DNA of 64,000 bases from Zygnema cylindricum (GCA_037447655.1 JBBHKE010002640.1:422696-486695); one strand, 5' to 3'; shown: positions 53,818-64,000, counted from the first letter of the stretch. The notes: generated by a model from the sequence alone, not told the origin. Numbers and translations: made by a program.

Positions 53818-54754
53818 TCAGGTAATGGGCCCACCATCTAGGGTGCCTATGTTTGATGGAACAAACTTCACTTATTGGGAGTTTACGATGGAGGGATTGC
53901 TTTTCGAAAAGCATTTGTGGGGAATTGTTTCGGGGCAAGTGAGGTGTCCGCCACCCGGCTTTGGTGGAACTCATAATAAAGAATCATCTAGGGCTTCCGA
54001 AAAAACCAAATGGATTTCAGATGTAACGGAAGGTGAAGGGAAAATCATTGCCATGGAAGGGAAAAAAAAGGGAGAAGGATAAAGGGACACCTATGGTGAG
54101 GGGAGCTAAGCTCTCCGCTACAGCTCCACTTGGAGAAGTTATAAGTAAAACTGAAAAAAATGATAGTAAAATATGGGAGTTTAAAACACTATAGCAAAAC
54201 ATCTCATACTTAGATATATGTCTAAGTCTGTAGCTATCACTCTTTTAAGTCTAACCAAGTCTTCGGAAATCTGGGAAACACTAAGTCAGATTTATGAGAG
54301 TGGGACTATTCAGAGCCAACAGTTAGTAAAACAAGAAATAGATGCCTATGCTTATAAAGGCGGTAACATGATAGAGTTTTGCAATGATATTGCTGTGTTA
54401 TATATTGAGCTAGCTCATGCAGGATATGTAGAGTCTGAGGAGAGAAAGATTAATACACTACTAATAAAACTCCCAGTTGAGTACGAAAACATGATTTATT
54501 GTATGCAGGCAATGGGTGGCTCCTCATGGACTTGGAGCTTTACCATGGGGATAATTTTTGTGAGGGAAAGCACTTTGGAGCTTCGTAGGGGAAGTGACAG
54601 GGTGAATGTATTTAAAGCTGGTGGTGATTGGCGGAAGCGTGATGAGAGGAACGACGGTGACGAGCGGAAGCGTGATGAGAGGAAGAAAAACGAAGGTAAA
54701 CCTTATCGGAACTTTGGTGGAAAAGAGGGAGAGGAAAAGAAAGGGGAGCTTTGA
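53801..54754 (+). pseudogene. Gag of element N1
   Basis: MEPIEFQVMGPPSRVPMFDG starts in the LTR; primer site 53821-53836 is GGTAATGGGCCCACCA. FTYWEFTMEGLLFEKHLWGI and VSGQVRCPPPGFGGTHNKES lead to a frameshift near 54080 and stops to 54215. A second open frame (54218-54754) holds VAITLLSLTKSSEIWETLSQ, YAYKGGNMIEFCNDIAVLYI and WTWSFTMGIIFVREST, and ends in charged tandem repeats RKRDER. Otherwise better preserved than neighbours. Confidence 0.85.
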
Positions 54755-55044
54755 AAAAGGGGGTTTGCTTCTTTTGTAGGGAACCGAGTAATTATATGGA
54801 GGGATGCCCTTGTTTGGAAGAACTTAGAAGTTGGAATGTGGATGAGGAGGAAGAAAGGGAAGTGCAGAAAGAGGATAAAGGAATCTTAGAGCTTCTCCAC
54901 ATCAGCAGAATGGAAAAGAGAGAAAAGTACACAGAAATTCCACGAAAGCAACAATGTGCTTTTGGAGGTATAAGGGAAGTAAAGGGAAGGGAGGTACTTA
55001 AAGGAGTTAGACATGATGTGGATGTGAAGGAGTATAGAAGTTAG
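54751..55044 (+). pseudogene. N1 zinc knuckle and acidic region
   Basis: The frame overlaps the Gag frame end by four bases. The knuckle reads CFFCREPSNYMEGC (54766-54807): the His ligand of CX2CX4HX4C is Asn. EIPRKQQCAFGGIREVKGRE follows, then the frame leaves known sequence before the expected protease active site, which is absent. Confidence 0.75.
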
Positions 55045-55106
55045 ATCTAGAATCTATAATTGAAAAAAGGAAATATAAAAATAATGAGGATAATTTTATA
55101 GATATT

Positions 55107-55736
55107 TTGGAAACAAAAAACTGGTCGGAAAAGGAGACTTCAACAGATTCCGAGGAAATTGGAGAAGTAAATCTAGCGGGGGTTTTAAAAGATAGGGGAG
55201 AAGAGGAATATTTAATGAAAGGTTTAGGGGAGGAGAAATATTTATTGGGAATAAAAATAGAAAGTGATAGCGGAAAGAATTCCATGGGAGAGAGTGAGGA
55301 AAGTTTTGAAAATGGGGTGAGTATCATGGAAAAAAATATGAGTACGGAAGACGTAGATCTTATGAGGATCTTAGTGGGGATACTTGTTTTTTGGGAAAAT
55401 TTGGGGGGTAGTGGATTTGACATCACTAATGGGAGTGATGGCATTTATGAAGGTGTGTTTGTAAAAGGGTTAGCATCTAGGTGTGTGTTGCAGATTGGAG
55501 ATGGGGCGGCCTGTTTGAATTGCAAGAGGGAAATTAGATTTCGTGTAGATGGAAAAGAGATGAGGTGGATAAATTTTTTTCTCGAATTTATGAAAAAAGG
55601 CATGCAAAATAAAATGTGTGATGTAATTATTATTTCGGCTCATCCAATACACTTCTTTAAATACGAGGGTATTCACTTAAAGTTTTATGAGGAGAAAAGA
55701 AAGAAGAAAATGAAAAGAAAAAAAAAATGTGTTTAG
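55107..55736 (+). CDS. N1 degenerate RT/RNase H-derived frame of 209 codons
   Basis: An open frame with compressed remnants of pol. MKGLGEEKYLLGIKIESDSG corresponds to the RT block KDLGEAKYILGIQIERD. FDITNGSDGIYEGVFVKGLA, CVLQIGDGAACLNCKREIRF and MRWINFFLEFMKKGMQNKM correspond to RNase H (DITTWSDASY, GDGACCWSSKQKK, MWVKSLL..). The polymerase motif, protease and integrase are absent, and key residues are changed, so no enzyme activity is expected. Charged residues dominate. The frame has stayed open while diverging far more than Gag or the LTRs. Confidence 0.6.
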   Translation: METKNWSEKETSTDSEEIGEVNLAGVLKDRGEEEYLMKGLGEEKYLLGIKIESDSGKNSMGESEESFENGVSIMEKNMSTEDVDLMRILVGILVFWENLGGSGFDITNGSDGIYEGVFVKGLASRCVLQIGDGAACLNCKREIRFRVDGKEMRWINFFLEFMKKGMQNKMCDVIIISAHPIHFFKYEGIHLKFYEEKRKKKMKRKKKCV

Positions 55737-55754
55737 TGGGAGTTGAAAAGAAAA

Positions 55755-55775
55755 TAGACTAGAAAATAAAGGGAG
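55755..55775 (+). promoter_or_regulatory. polypurine tract of N1
   Basis: AGACTAGAAAATAAAGGGAG ends directly before TGTTGAAATT of LTR 20. Confidence 0.85.
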
Positions 55776-56926
55776 TGTTGAAATTTATGTATTTTCTAGG
55801 TCTGTATTGGAAAAATAAATAGAGTGTTGAAAAACGGTAATTAAGAGTTCACTTCTATATTTTAGTTAGAATGTAAAGAGAGAGAAAGTGAGGACCAAAG
55901 GCGGGCCATGGCTGCTGCGTTATTTAGAAGGAGGCAGAATGAATTAGAAGGTATTTTATTTGATTTATTAAAATAGTGCCTCTGGCCGGATTTGAACCGG
56001 ATCTGCGTTTTACTATGTCGACCCACCCTTATCCATTAAAGCACTAACGAAACGATACACGTGAAATGTTCCACGCATATATATTTATTGATCCAAATGA
56101 CTAATTCACACCAGACTAACAAAAACGTGCATTAATCAATTCATGTATGGAACCGAATCGAAGCCGTATAAAAACAACTGATCGGTCGGCCACCATTACA
56201 GCCGCCACCCACAATAAGCATTCGGTGGCCTTTGGGGATAACCTCACGCGGTGCCACGTGGCGCCACATTATTTGATATCGGAGAAGATGGGAGGAGGAA
56301 CCATGGCTCCCGATTTGGCAGATGTCACCTTGTAGACCATGTCGTACAATAGTCGTACAATAATTACATCGCCCATCGTACCTTCTTGTACTATATAGTG
56401 TTCGTATTGGATTAGGGTTTAGTAGTAGGTAGTTGTGAGTAGGCAGACCAAGACTTAGTGATATTTAGGTACCTCTTAGTAGTAGGTAGTTGTGAGTAGG
56501 CAGACGAAGACTTAGTGATATTTAGGTACCTCTCTTTAAGAGAGCTTGTATCTATAAAGGTAATCTTTGACCAGCCATAACTTACTGCTCAGGGGAGCAA
56601 ATTTAGTGAATCTTTTTGCTGCACACTCAGGGGAGTTTAAGCTACACATGGGTGTAGTTAGTAAAAGTTTTTACCTACCTTGGTGTCTACATTTCTAAAG
56701 GAAATTCAAAGTGGGGAATGTTATCCAAAACACATATTTTTTCTTGGCATTCTATGGGGGAATTGATCACATAGAAAGTCTTCTTTCTCAAGGGTGAAGT
56801 TGTAATAGGGTTCTAATTGTCAAGGGGTCAATCATTTGGGTTTATATAAACTTGGAGTTTGCACTATCTAGATTTGTTTTTTTGGATCTGCGAATTATGT
56901 TTGGCAATGGAGCCCATAAAATTTCA
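55776..56926 (+). repeat. LTR 20 (3' LTR of element N1)
   Basis: TGTTGAAATTTATG to CATAAAATTTCA, 1,151 bp; followed by ATTTT duplication. Antisense module 55970-56044: GTGCTTT pairs with GAGGCAC, TCCGG-TTCAAAT-CCGGC T-arm, then TTTT. A 57 bp unit is tandemly duplicated (56420-56476 and 56477-56533), which explains the length difference from LTR 19. Few point differences from LTR 19 indicate that N1 is the youngest complete insertion here. Confidence 0.93.
56420..56533 (+). repeat. 57 bp tandem duplication in LTR 20
   Basis: TAGTAGTAGGTAGTTGTGAG begins both units (56420, 56477), which differ at one or two positions. LTR 19 has a single unit, so the duplication happened after insertion. Confidence 0.88.
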
Positions 56927-56931
56927 ATTTT

Positions 56932-57948
56932 TATTGCAATTTATGTTGATGATTTTTTTGTTTAAAAAAATCAATGGAAAAAATTATTAAACTGAAAATC
57001 AATCTTAAAGGGGAATTTGAGATGAAGGATATGGGGGAGGCAAGATATATTTAGGGAATTCAAGTAGAAAGAGACTGAGAAATAAAGATTATAAGATTGA
57101 CTCAAAAAGAAACAATACGCATCATGTTTGAAAAAATTCAAATGGATAAGGCTAATAGTTGTACAACTTCAATGGAGTTAAATAAAGGAAGATAAATGAG
57201 TGAGGAAGAAGGAGTCATAGTCTTAGAAGAGGAATTAAGTCTTGAAGAACAAAAGTTCATGCGAACTATTCCTTACAAGCAATTAGTGGGAAGCCTAATC
57301 TATTTTGTGAATTGTACCTTGTCGAATTTAGCTGCAGCTGTAGGTGTGGTGAGTAGAAGTCTTAATGCTCCCACTAAAAGAGATAGGGAGGCGACTAAGA
57401 GAGTCCTTAGATATTTGATAGGAACTAGGGATCTATGGTTCCATTTGACTGAGGATAATACTGACATCACTATTTAGAGTGATGCTAGTTATGGTGATGC
57501 TCTGATGAGGAGATGTACTTCTGGATATGTATTATATGTGGGTGATGGGGCTTGTTGTTGGAGTAGCAAACAGAAAAAGGTTATTGCTCGGTCCAACATG
57601 GAGGTTGAGTATATGGCCTCTTGCTCTGCTGTAAAAGAATTGATGTGGGTCAAGTCTTTGCTTGGTGAGCTTGGTTACCTTCAGAGTGGTGTGCAATTTT
57701 TTTTTTGTGATAATCAAGTAGCAATAGCTATTTCTGACAATCCTAAACATCATTTTAAAGACAAAGACAAGGACATTAGACTCACCTTTGTTAGAGAGAA
57801 AGTATAAATAAAATAATCAGTGTGGAGTACTAACGAGATAGCCAGATGGTAGCAGATATGATGACCAAACTTGTGCCTTCCCCTAAGCTAAATTTTTGCA
57901 GGGAGAAGTGTGGTCTAAAATTAAAGAGTGACTAGAAAATAAGGGGAG
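56932..57948 (+). pseudogene. RT core end and RNase H of element B
   Basis: It resumes at IAIYVDDFFV with YVDD at 56942-56953, then KDMGEARYI, KANSCTTSMELNKGR with a stop at 57193, EQKFMRTIPYKQLVGSLIYF and RDREATKRVLRYLIGTRDLW. TAG at 57475-57477 replaces Trp before SDASY. RNase H CCWSSKQKKVIARSNMEVEY and KELMWVKSLLGELGYLQSGV follow, then polypurine AAATAAGGGGAG. It continues the RT interrupted at 52727. Confidence 0.88.
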
Positions 57949-59040
57949 TGTAGAAATTGATGGTTCTTCTAGTATTTTATAGGTCTAAAATGAAATGCAA
58001 AAAAGAAGCCGAGGCAATCTGCCTCTAACTCCTCTCTTCAACTCCTACAATTGTTGCAATCACTAAAAGTTGGAGAGGAAGTTAGAGCCATGGCTGCCTA
58101 TGCTATCCATAGATTTATGGGTAGTAGATTAGTTAATATACGGGTAGTGGATTAGTTGATATACGAGTAGTAGATTAGTTTATTTACTAAAAGAAAGGCT
58201 GTCACACCCAGATTTTGATCATGGTACCTACCTTCCGTCAAAGCTGCCAATAGCTTGTAGCTTTATCCATTTAGTATAAGACTAGTGTTAGGTCGTATGT
58301 GGTTTGATAATTATATGAATGTTTCCACGTCAACTAATTTATTTAACGGTAACTATTTACTGGATACATAGATTCGGTTATGTAAAGTACGGATTAAGGT
58401 ACGGAGAAGAAAGTGGTACCGCGCATTTCTTTCGATAGCGAAACGAATACCGCGTAGGTATTTATGACGGCTATGATTGAAATTTGTATGTAATCGGACA
58501 GCGGAATGAATGCCGAAATCTTGGAAGAGGATTTCGGCGGTTTGTGGTCATTGCCACATCGGATGACACGTGGCACCATGACATTGGATTTTGGCATCTC
58601 CAAGGATTACGGAAACAAATCCGGATATGACATTGTCGACTTTTTGGCCATGTCGTACAATGTCCGTACAGAAAGTACACCGGCACATGTACCTTTCTGT
58701 ATAGCACACTAATATGATTAGTGCCGTAGGTCACGAGATAGAGTTTTAGAGAGAGATAGGACTTATAAAATTTTGGTAGATAGGACCCTCTCTCTCAGAG
58801 AGCTTTTGTACAAAAGGTCAACTTTGACCCTCCATAACTTACTACTCAGGGGAGCAAATTCAGAGATTCATTTTGCTTTCGACTCACGGGAGTCTTGCCT
58901 TTACACCAGTGAAGGTTTTTAGAGTTTTTGTCTACCAGGGTGGCACTTATTCTTGCTGAAACACAAAGGGGTTAGGGTTATCCTAGAGGCTTTCTTGTAA
59001 GTTGCCCTTTCTGAGGACCTATGGAGGTCTCAGAGTTGCA
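57949..59040 (+). repeat. LTR 21 (3' LTR of element B)
   Basis: TGTAGAAATTGATGG to CTCAGAGTTGCA, 1,092 bp, partner of LTR 18. U3 hairpin CTCTTCAACT/AGTTGGAGAG, CCATGG, decayed antisense module (58199-58280, with TTTT), palindrome remnant near 58430, G-box GACACGTGGC near 58565, GTAC cluster near 58650-58700, leader hairpins, and gag start hairpin CTGAGGACCT-ATGG-AGGTCTCAG (59011-59033). Confidence 0.92.
59011..59033 (+). promoter_or_regulatory. gag start-codon hairpin of LTR 21
   Basis: CTGAGGACCT (59011-59020) pairs with AGGTCTCAG (59025-59033) with one bulged G. The four-base loop ATGG contains the start codon (59021-59023). Arms are unrelated in sequence to those at 53787 and 29967. Confidence 0.62.
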
Positions 59041-59833
<793 letters not shown>

Positions 59834-59836
<3 letters not shown>

Positions 59837-61914
59837 TTTGTTTTCTCTCTCTCTCCCTTTTTCTCTCTATCTCTACCTTTAGTTTTGTTTGTTTTTGTTT
59901 GTGCAAGACGATGACGGTTTTTTATTCTTTTTATCATTAATAGGGAGTTTTTTTTTAGTAGTATTATGTTAATCATTTTGCAAGCAAGCGCCAATGAAAT
60001 TCAAATACCTAATTATATCACTATCATCGAAAGAATAACATTTGCAAATTAAAAGCGAACATGTTTAAAAACATCTAATATTTTAACATCAAAATATGTT
60101 TATCAATCAAATGGCTCCACAAAACTCGAATGAAAAAACTTGACGTATAAACACATTTTTGATGTTTTCATTCATAACATAGTATAAATGTATACTTACG
60201 ACTATTGGTAGGTTTTAACATATACCCTAAAAAACATAAAACATTTGATAGCGGTCTAAACATTGACAAATTTGTATCGATATTTTTTTAATCATAAACT
60301 CACATAACTTTTTTTTAATTATGTAAATACATATATACGTATAACGAATGAAATTGAAATTATTACATATTTCTTTTAATTAGTTAACATTCTAATTTAT
60401 CCTTAAAGTTGTAACGTTTGCGCTTTTATCATAATTTATATAATTTTACACATTAAACATAGCATATGGATTTATGTTAAACAAATTATTAGTAATATAT
60501 ATGTATATATGCATGCATATATATATATATATATAAGTATCAATTGTTATTGAATTTAATAAAACTCCTCGCAATTCGAGTTGTCAATAGCCATACAATG
60601 CTTGTCTTAGTTTCATCATAGAAATCTTTATTTTTATATAGATTATATGGTCTGAAGTCATTGCAAGGTTTTTCCCATTGTATCGAATAAATTGTTTGAT
60701 GTGCAAGCCCTTATCAATTCCATTGTCTTTTTCCCTTACGAGCATGCTTCGAGTGTAGTTATGTTACTTCATTTGTTTTACGTACTTAGTTATCCTATTG
60801 ATTGAATTGACAAAAGTCTTTTAATTCACGATACTCGCTCACAACCTTATGCCAACTAATATGTTGAGTTATGGAATGTTTTTTGTAATTCTAAGTTGCA
60901 CCAAGTTCTTTACGTTTTTTTTCTTCGTATATTTATGTTTGCTTGGCTTATAGTTATCCTACAATTATTTTCTTTTTTGAAAACGGTGACTTGAGTATTG
61001 TAAGAAACTTTGTGCAATGTATTAATTTTGAAATAGAAAAAACGATGTATACCAACGTCTTTGTGGTGGAGTTGAAAGTGGGACATGTTTAGTTTTGTGA
61101 GATTAATGTTAGTGTATCGATTGCCTGAAAAACACAAACCCTGTCTTATTTTCATGTATTACATTCACATGTAACGTTGTACTTTTTGAAAATTCTTTGA
61201 GCATAATAAAACTTGTTTTCATCATCTGTACTATTAAAATAATTTATAGTATTAAATAAATCCTAATATTTCACCATGAATCGATATTGGTGTCAATAAC
61301 AATAGTTATGCCCCAATCTTGTTTTAATGTCCGAATGTAAAGTAACTCTTCTCATATTAATACTTGAGATTTTTTAAAGTTTATTATTTTATATTTTAAT
61401 AATCATTTATATCTCTTTGAATGAACACGAAGTTGTTGATATTAAAACATTCATTTTTACTATAATTTGGGAGTATTAAATGTTTCATGTTACACACTCT
61501 TTTTAAAACTTTGTGAAAGTAGTTTTTCGATTTTATATTCGCAATTTTCATAAGATACTATATGGGTTACCCATAAATGTATCGTACACTGTGAGCTGAT
61601 GTGTGCAAATGTAGTTTGATTGTTTTTACTCCAATTTGATATTATGGTGTGGTACATGGTGAGTTGTGGTTGACGCTTGCTTGAATGAAATGGGTATTGC
61701 GAGTCACGAAATGTAACCAAAAACATTTTGACATTTTGGGACATTTTTACTTGTTTTGTTATAGGATGTTTATTTGTTTTAGAACATATGTAAAGATGTA
61801 ACTTTACATACATTTAGTTCCCCCCACTTGTAAGGATGTACATTGGCGTACACATACTACTCGCCATCCATGTCTGAATGTAAAGAAGGTCTATACTGGA
61901 AAGCGATTTCGGTA
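59834..61914. other. AT-rich non-coding DNA
   Basis: No frame above about 100 codons and no repeat family recognised. TATATA-rich patch at about 60500-60535. Confidence 0.5.
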
Positions 61915-62414
61915 CATCGCGAATCGTAATTAGAGTAAAGAAAAAATTAGGGTAAAAAAGGAGAAAATAATAATTAGAGTTATGAACTCTAATTTGTGTG
62001 ATAGAAGTTTTTCAAAAAGGAATTTACTCTAATTTATTTAAGTATTCTAATTTGACGTGCTGAATACCTCCACTGTAAATTAGGTATTCGCACAGAATCT
62101 GTCAAATGTACAGTTTAACGTCACTATGACGTTTGCACTACGCGGTTTGTTAAAACGCAGTTACATGATAACGACCTGTATTAAATCATTATTTGTATTT
62201 TTTTACTTAATAAAGAACAATTGTGCATGGCCAGACAACGACCGTACGTCACACTATTTAAAACGGCACCGTATTAGAGTTATTAACGCTCATTCAAAAA
62301 GTACCTTAAATAACGTAAAGAATAATTTAGAATAATGTACTCTATTTATGGTGACATCGTCAAAATTTAGGGTGACGAAATTAGCGTATATTACTCTAAT
62401 TACGATTCGCGGTG
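61915..62414. mobile_element. 500 bp TIR element (MITE-like, TA target)
   Basis: The left terminus starts CATCGCGAATCGTAATTAG and the right terminus is its inverted complement ending TTACGATTCGCGGTG, 23 of 24 positions paired. TA flanks both ends (61913-61914, 62415-62416), as in Tc1/mariner-type targets. No transposase is encoded. Related single ends occur at 37255, 46856 and 31573, so it is a family. An internal TTAGAGTT/AACTCTAA inverted repeat lies near 61975. Confidence 0.78.
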
Positions 62415-62416
62415 TA

Positions 62417-63820
62417 GCGATCCACAATAGGTCAAATCACGATCTAAACTTAGTATAAACGATTACTATTTCTCGTTTAAACGTTTGCTCACAACCGTAG
62501 GGACATTCCCACGTGAGCGAAGATGTGAATGTTTAAACGTAATGCTTAATGAATCAAATCCAATATTTGAAGATAATCGGGTAAAAATCGGAAAACATTG
62601 TAGAGAGTTTACACAAATTTGTTGTTAATAGAATATTGCATACATCTTTGCCGGCCGATAATTAAGAAATCTAGATTGACTGACACCAAGAATTTACAGA
62701 CAATTTGGAAAGTTAAGTATCGTAGTTTTGAAAGCTTTGTGTTTCTCATTCAAAATATTATGCCCAAAGCGGCGGTCATTATTAAATTTCATATTTTGAA
62801 AAATTATGGATTCCATTGGTTAGATGTATTTTTATTCCTATATGTTTTTTCTATTTTTTCCGACCGTTAGGCCGGTCTGCTACGTACTAAAATATTGTAA
62901 TTGTTATTGCTATATTGAAGTGTCCGTACACGAGGATCGCGAATGAAAGTATTTTTCGCGTCGACGTGTGCAAAACTGCAAAACTGCAAAAGTGCAAAAG
63001 TGCAAATTGAAAAACGTCACCGTACAGAATAGGTCTGAAAAATCTGGTTTAGATTCTGATTTGATTCGTTTTTCTAACATTATTAGAAACGTTCGCAACT
63101 GCGCCCGTGAGATTACTTCCTACTTCCTTCATTGGCCCAAACTACAGTAATCAAATCCTTAACGCTAATAGCAATTCTCAATGAACTGTTTATTAACGCT
63201 AATTGAGATATACTGTACGGTCAATTGTCGTGGTTCAGTACGTCACATTTGTTCTAAAAGCTGGTTCTTTTCCCGCTTTCTATGTCAAACATTCCTGTTG
63301 CGACTGTACAATGTCGAAACGGTTTCAAACAACCAGTCGTTATTGACTTTTTATCTAATGCTTGATACGTGGCCTTACGGTAAATAAGAAACATCTCCTG
63401 ATTGGCCTTTCCTAAATTATGACCACAGAGTTTTCCGCCTTTCTCGTTCCTTTTTCCTGGCCGCTTATGCACGTGTAGAATATGATATTCATTGGCCGAT
63501 GTCTCCAGGCGCCAACAATATTCCTTTGCCCGTTCCCGCCGTTATGAAAATAGAAGGTAATTCCTTAAATACAAAAAATAACGAACCTACAGTGCAAACC
63601 TCCGTACTCCTCTCCGTCAGATTTCTGTCCAGATCCCATATCCGTACAGGTCACCCCGTACCGTAACTTGTTTGCCCTCGCGCCGTTTTGTGGTGAATCC
63701 AAGTCGGTCTGACTCTAAGCCACGTCCCATCGACGCTGACAGCCGTCCGAATTTAGCCGCCTGGCAAAGTCTTTTCTCACAGCGCAGTCTCGTTTCGGCA
63801 AGAATCCGTGCAAGTATTGC
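62417..63820. other. anonymous DNA
   Basis: No gene recognised. Near 63155-63200 words such as TTAACGCTAATAG and ACGCTAATTGAG resemble internal parts of the TIR family. 63470-63810 is less AT-rich and contains CACGTG near 63472 and CTTAAATAC near 63565, possibly upstream DNA of a gene outside the window. Confidence 0.35.
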
Positions 63821-63916
63821 TATTACCAAGTAATTCTATTGCCAAGTAATGCTATTGCCAAGTAATGCTATTGCCAAGTTATGCTATTGCCAAATATTGC
63901 TATTGCCAAATATTGG
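63821..63916. repeat. 16 bp tandem array, 6 units
   Basis: Units of TATTGCCAAGTAATGC start at 63821, 63837, 63853, 63869, 63885 and 63901. Units 2 and 3 are identical; the last two carry AAATATTG. Confidence 0.93.
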
Positions 63917-63950
63917 TAAGACCAGTTTTTTGAAGCTGCAATCGCGTGTC

Positions 63951-63970
63951 TTACAGTACCTGTACTGTAA
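63951..63970. promoter_or_regulatory. palindrome TTACAGTAC-CT-GTACTGTAA
   Basis: A perfect nine-base inverted repeat with a two-base spacer containing two GTAC cores. It may be a dimeric protein site; no gene is visible in the window to link it to. Confidence 0.4.
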
Positions 63971-64000
63971 CGTAGCAGGCATACCATCGAAGTTGCCAGT

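Larger units (their letters stand above)
52728..53820 (+). repeat. LTR 19 (5' LTR of element N1)
   Basis: TGTTGAAATTTATG to CATAGAATTTCA, 1,093 bp. Antisense module 52922-53005, CCATGG at 52858, CCACGTGGCG near 53204, CTATAAAGG near 53436, hairpin CTACAC/GTGTAG near 53535, and gag start hairpin 53787-53817. It is nearly identical to LTR 20 apart from a 57 bp duplication in LTR 20. Confidence 0.93.

Overview
The window reads as a heterochromatin-like retrotransposon graveyard from a eukaryotic nuclear genome. It is most likely a streptophyte (plant or charophyte-grade alga): the elements are Ty1/copia with UBN2-type Gag, long promoters carry plant-style G-boxes, and one eroded non-LTR reverse transcriptase resembles types I associate with early-diverging plants. 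That assignment is an inference and I cannot name the species. I found no intact host gene.

Layout, left to right. 1-6052: tail of one copia element, a long terminal repeat (LTR) shared with a second element (gag-protease-integrase, 1517-3927), then a truncated LTR split by a solo LTR (4400-5610, target duplication GCAAG). 6053-10604: a minus-strand element split by a second copia lineage (6381-9372). 10605-12430: eroded LINE-type reverse transcriptase. 12622-17590: minus-strand copia pieces flanking a plus-strand integrase fragment. 17591-20650: a gag-only element with a different LTR. 20651-30284: a plus-strand element with a 5.1 kb minus-strand element (22626-27723) nested in its gag. 32142-44047: a plus-strand element broken by a 5.7 kb block and by a 229 bp LTR carrying a complete tRNA cloverleaf. 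48401-59040: a plus-strand element with a non-autonomous element (52728-56926) nested in its reverse transcriptase. The remainder is low-complexity DNA, a 500 bp TIR element and anonymous AT-rich sequence.

The dominant family has an unusual and consistent design. LTRs are about 0.9-1.2 kb. Gag starts inside the LTR. The LTR ends in ...TTGCA or ...TTTCA and is followed at once by GGTTATGGGCCCACCC, which matches the anticodon stem-loop of initiator tRNA-Met (a half-tRNA primer site as in Drosophila copia and yeast Ty5) and also encodes Gag residues. The gag AUG lies in the loop of a hairpin whose arms differ between subfamilies yet still pair.

Most striking, nearly every LTR carries in reverse orientation a tRNA-like module with A-box, B-box, T-arm and, in most copies, a following TTTT. 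That is the layout of an antisense RNA polymerase III unit. An unrelated short LTR at 40177-40405 carries a sense-strand tRNA cloverleaf plus TTTT. LTRs bearing Pol III units on independent families are the best candidate here for an undescribed system, comparable in logic to Cassandra elements, which carry 5S rRNA sequence in their LTRs. All comparisons were made by eye; no alignment, folding or database search was run.
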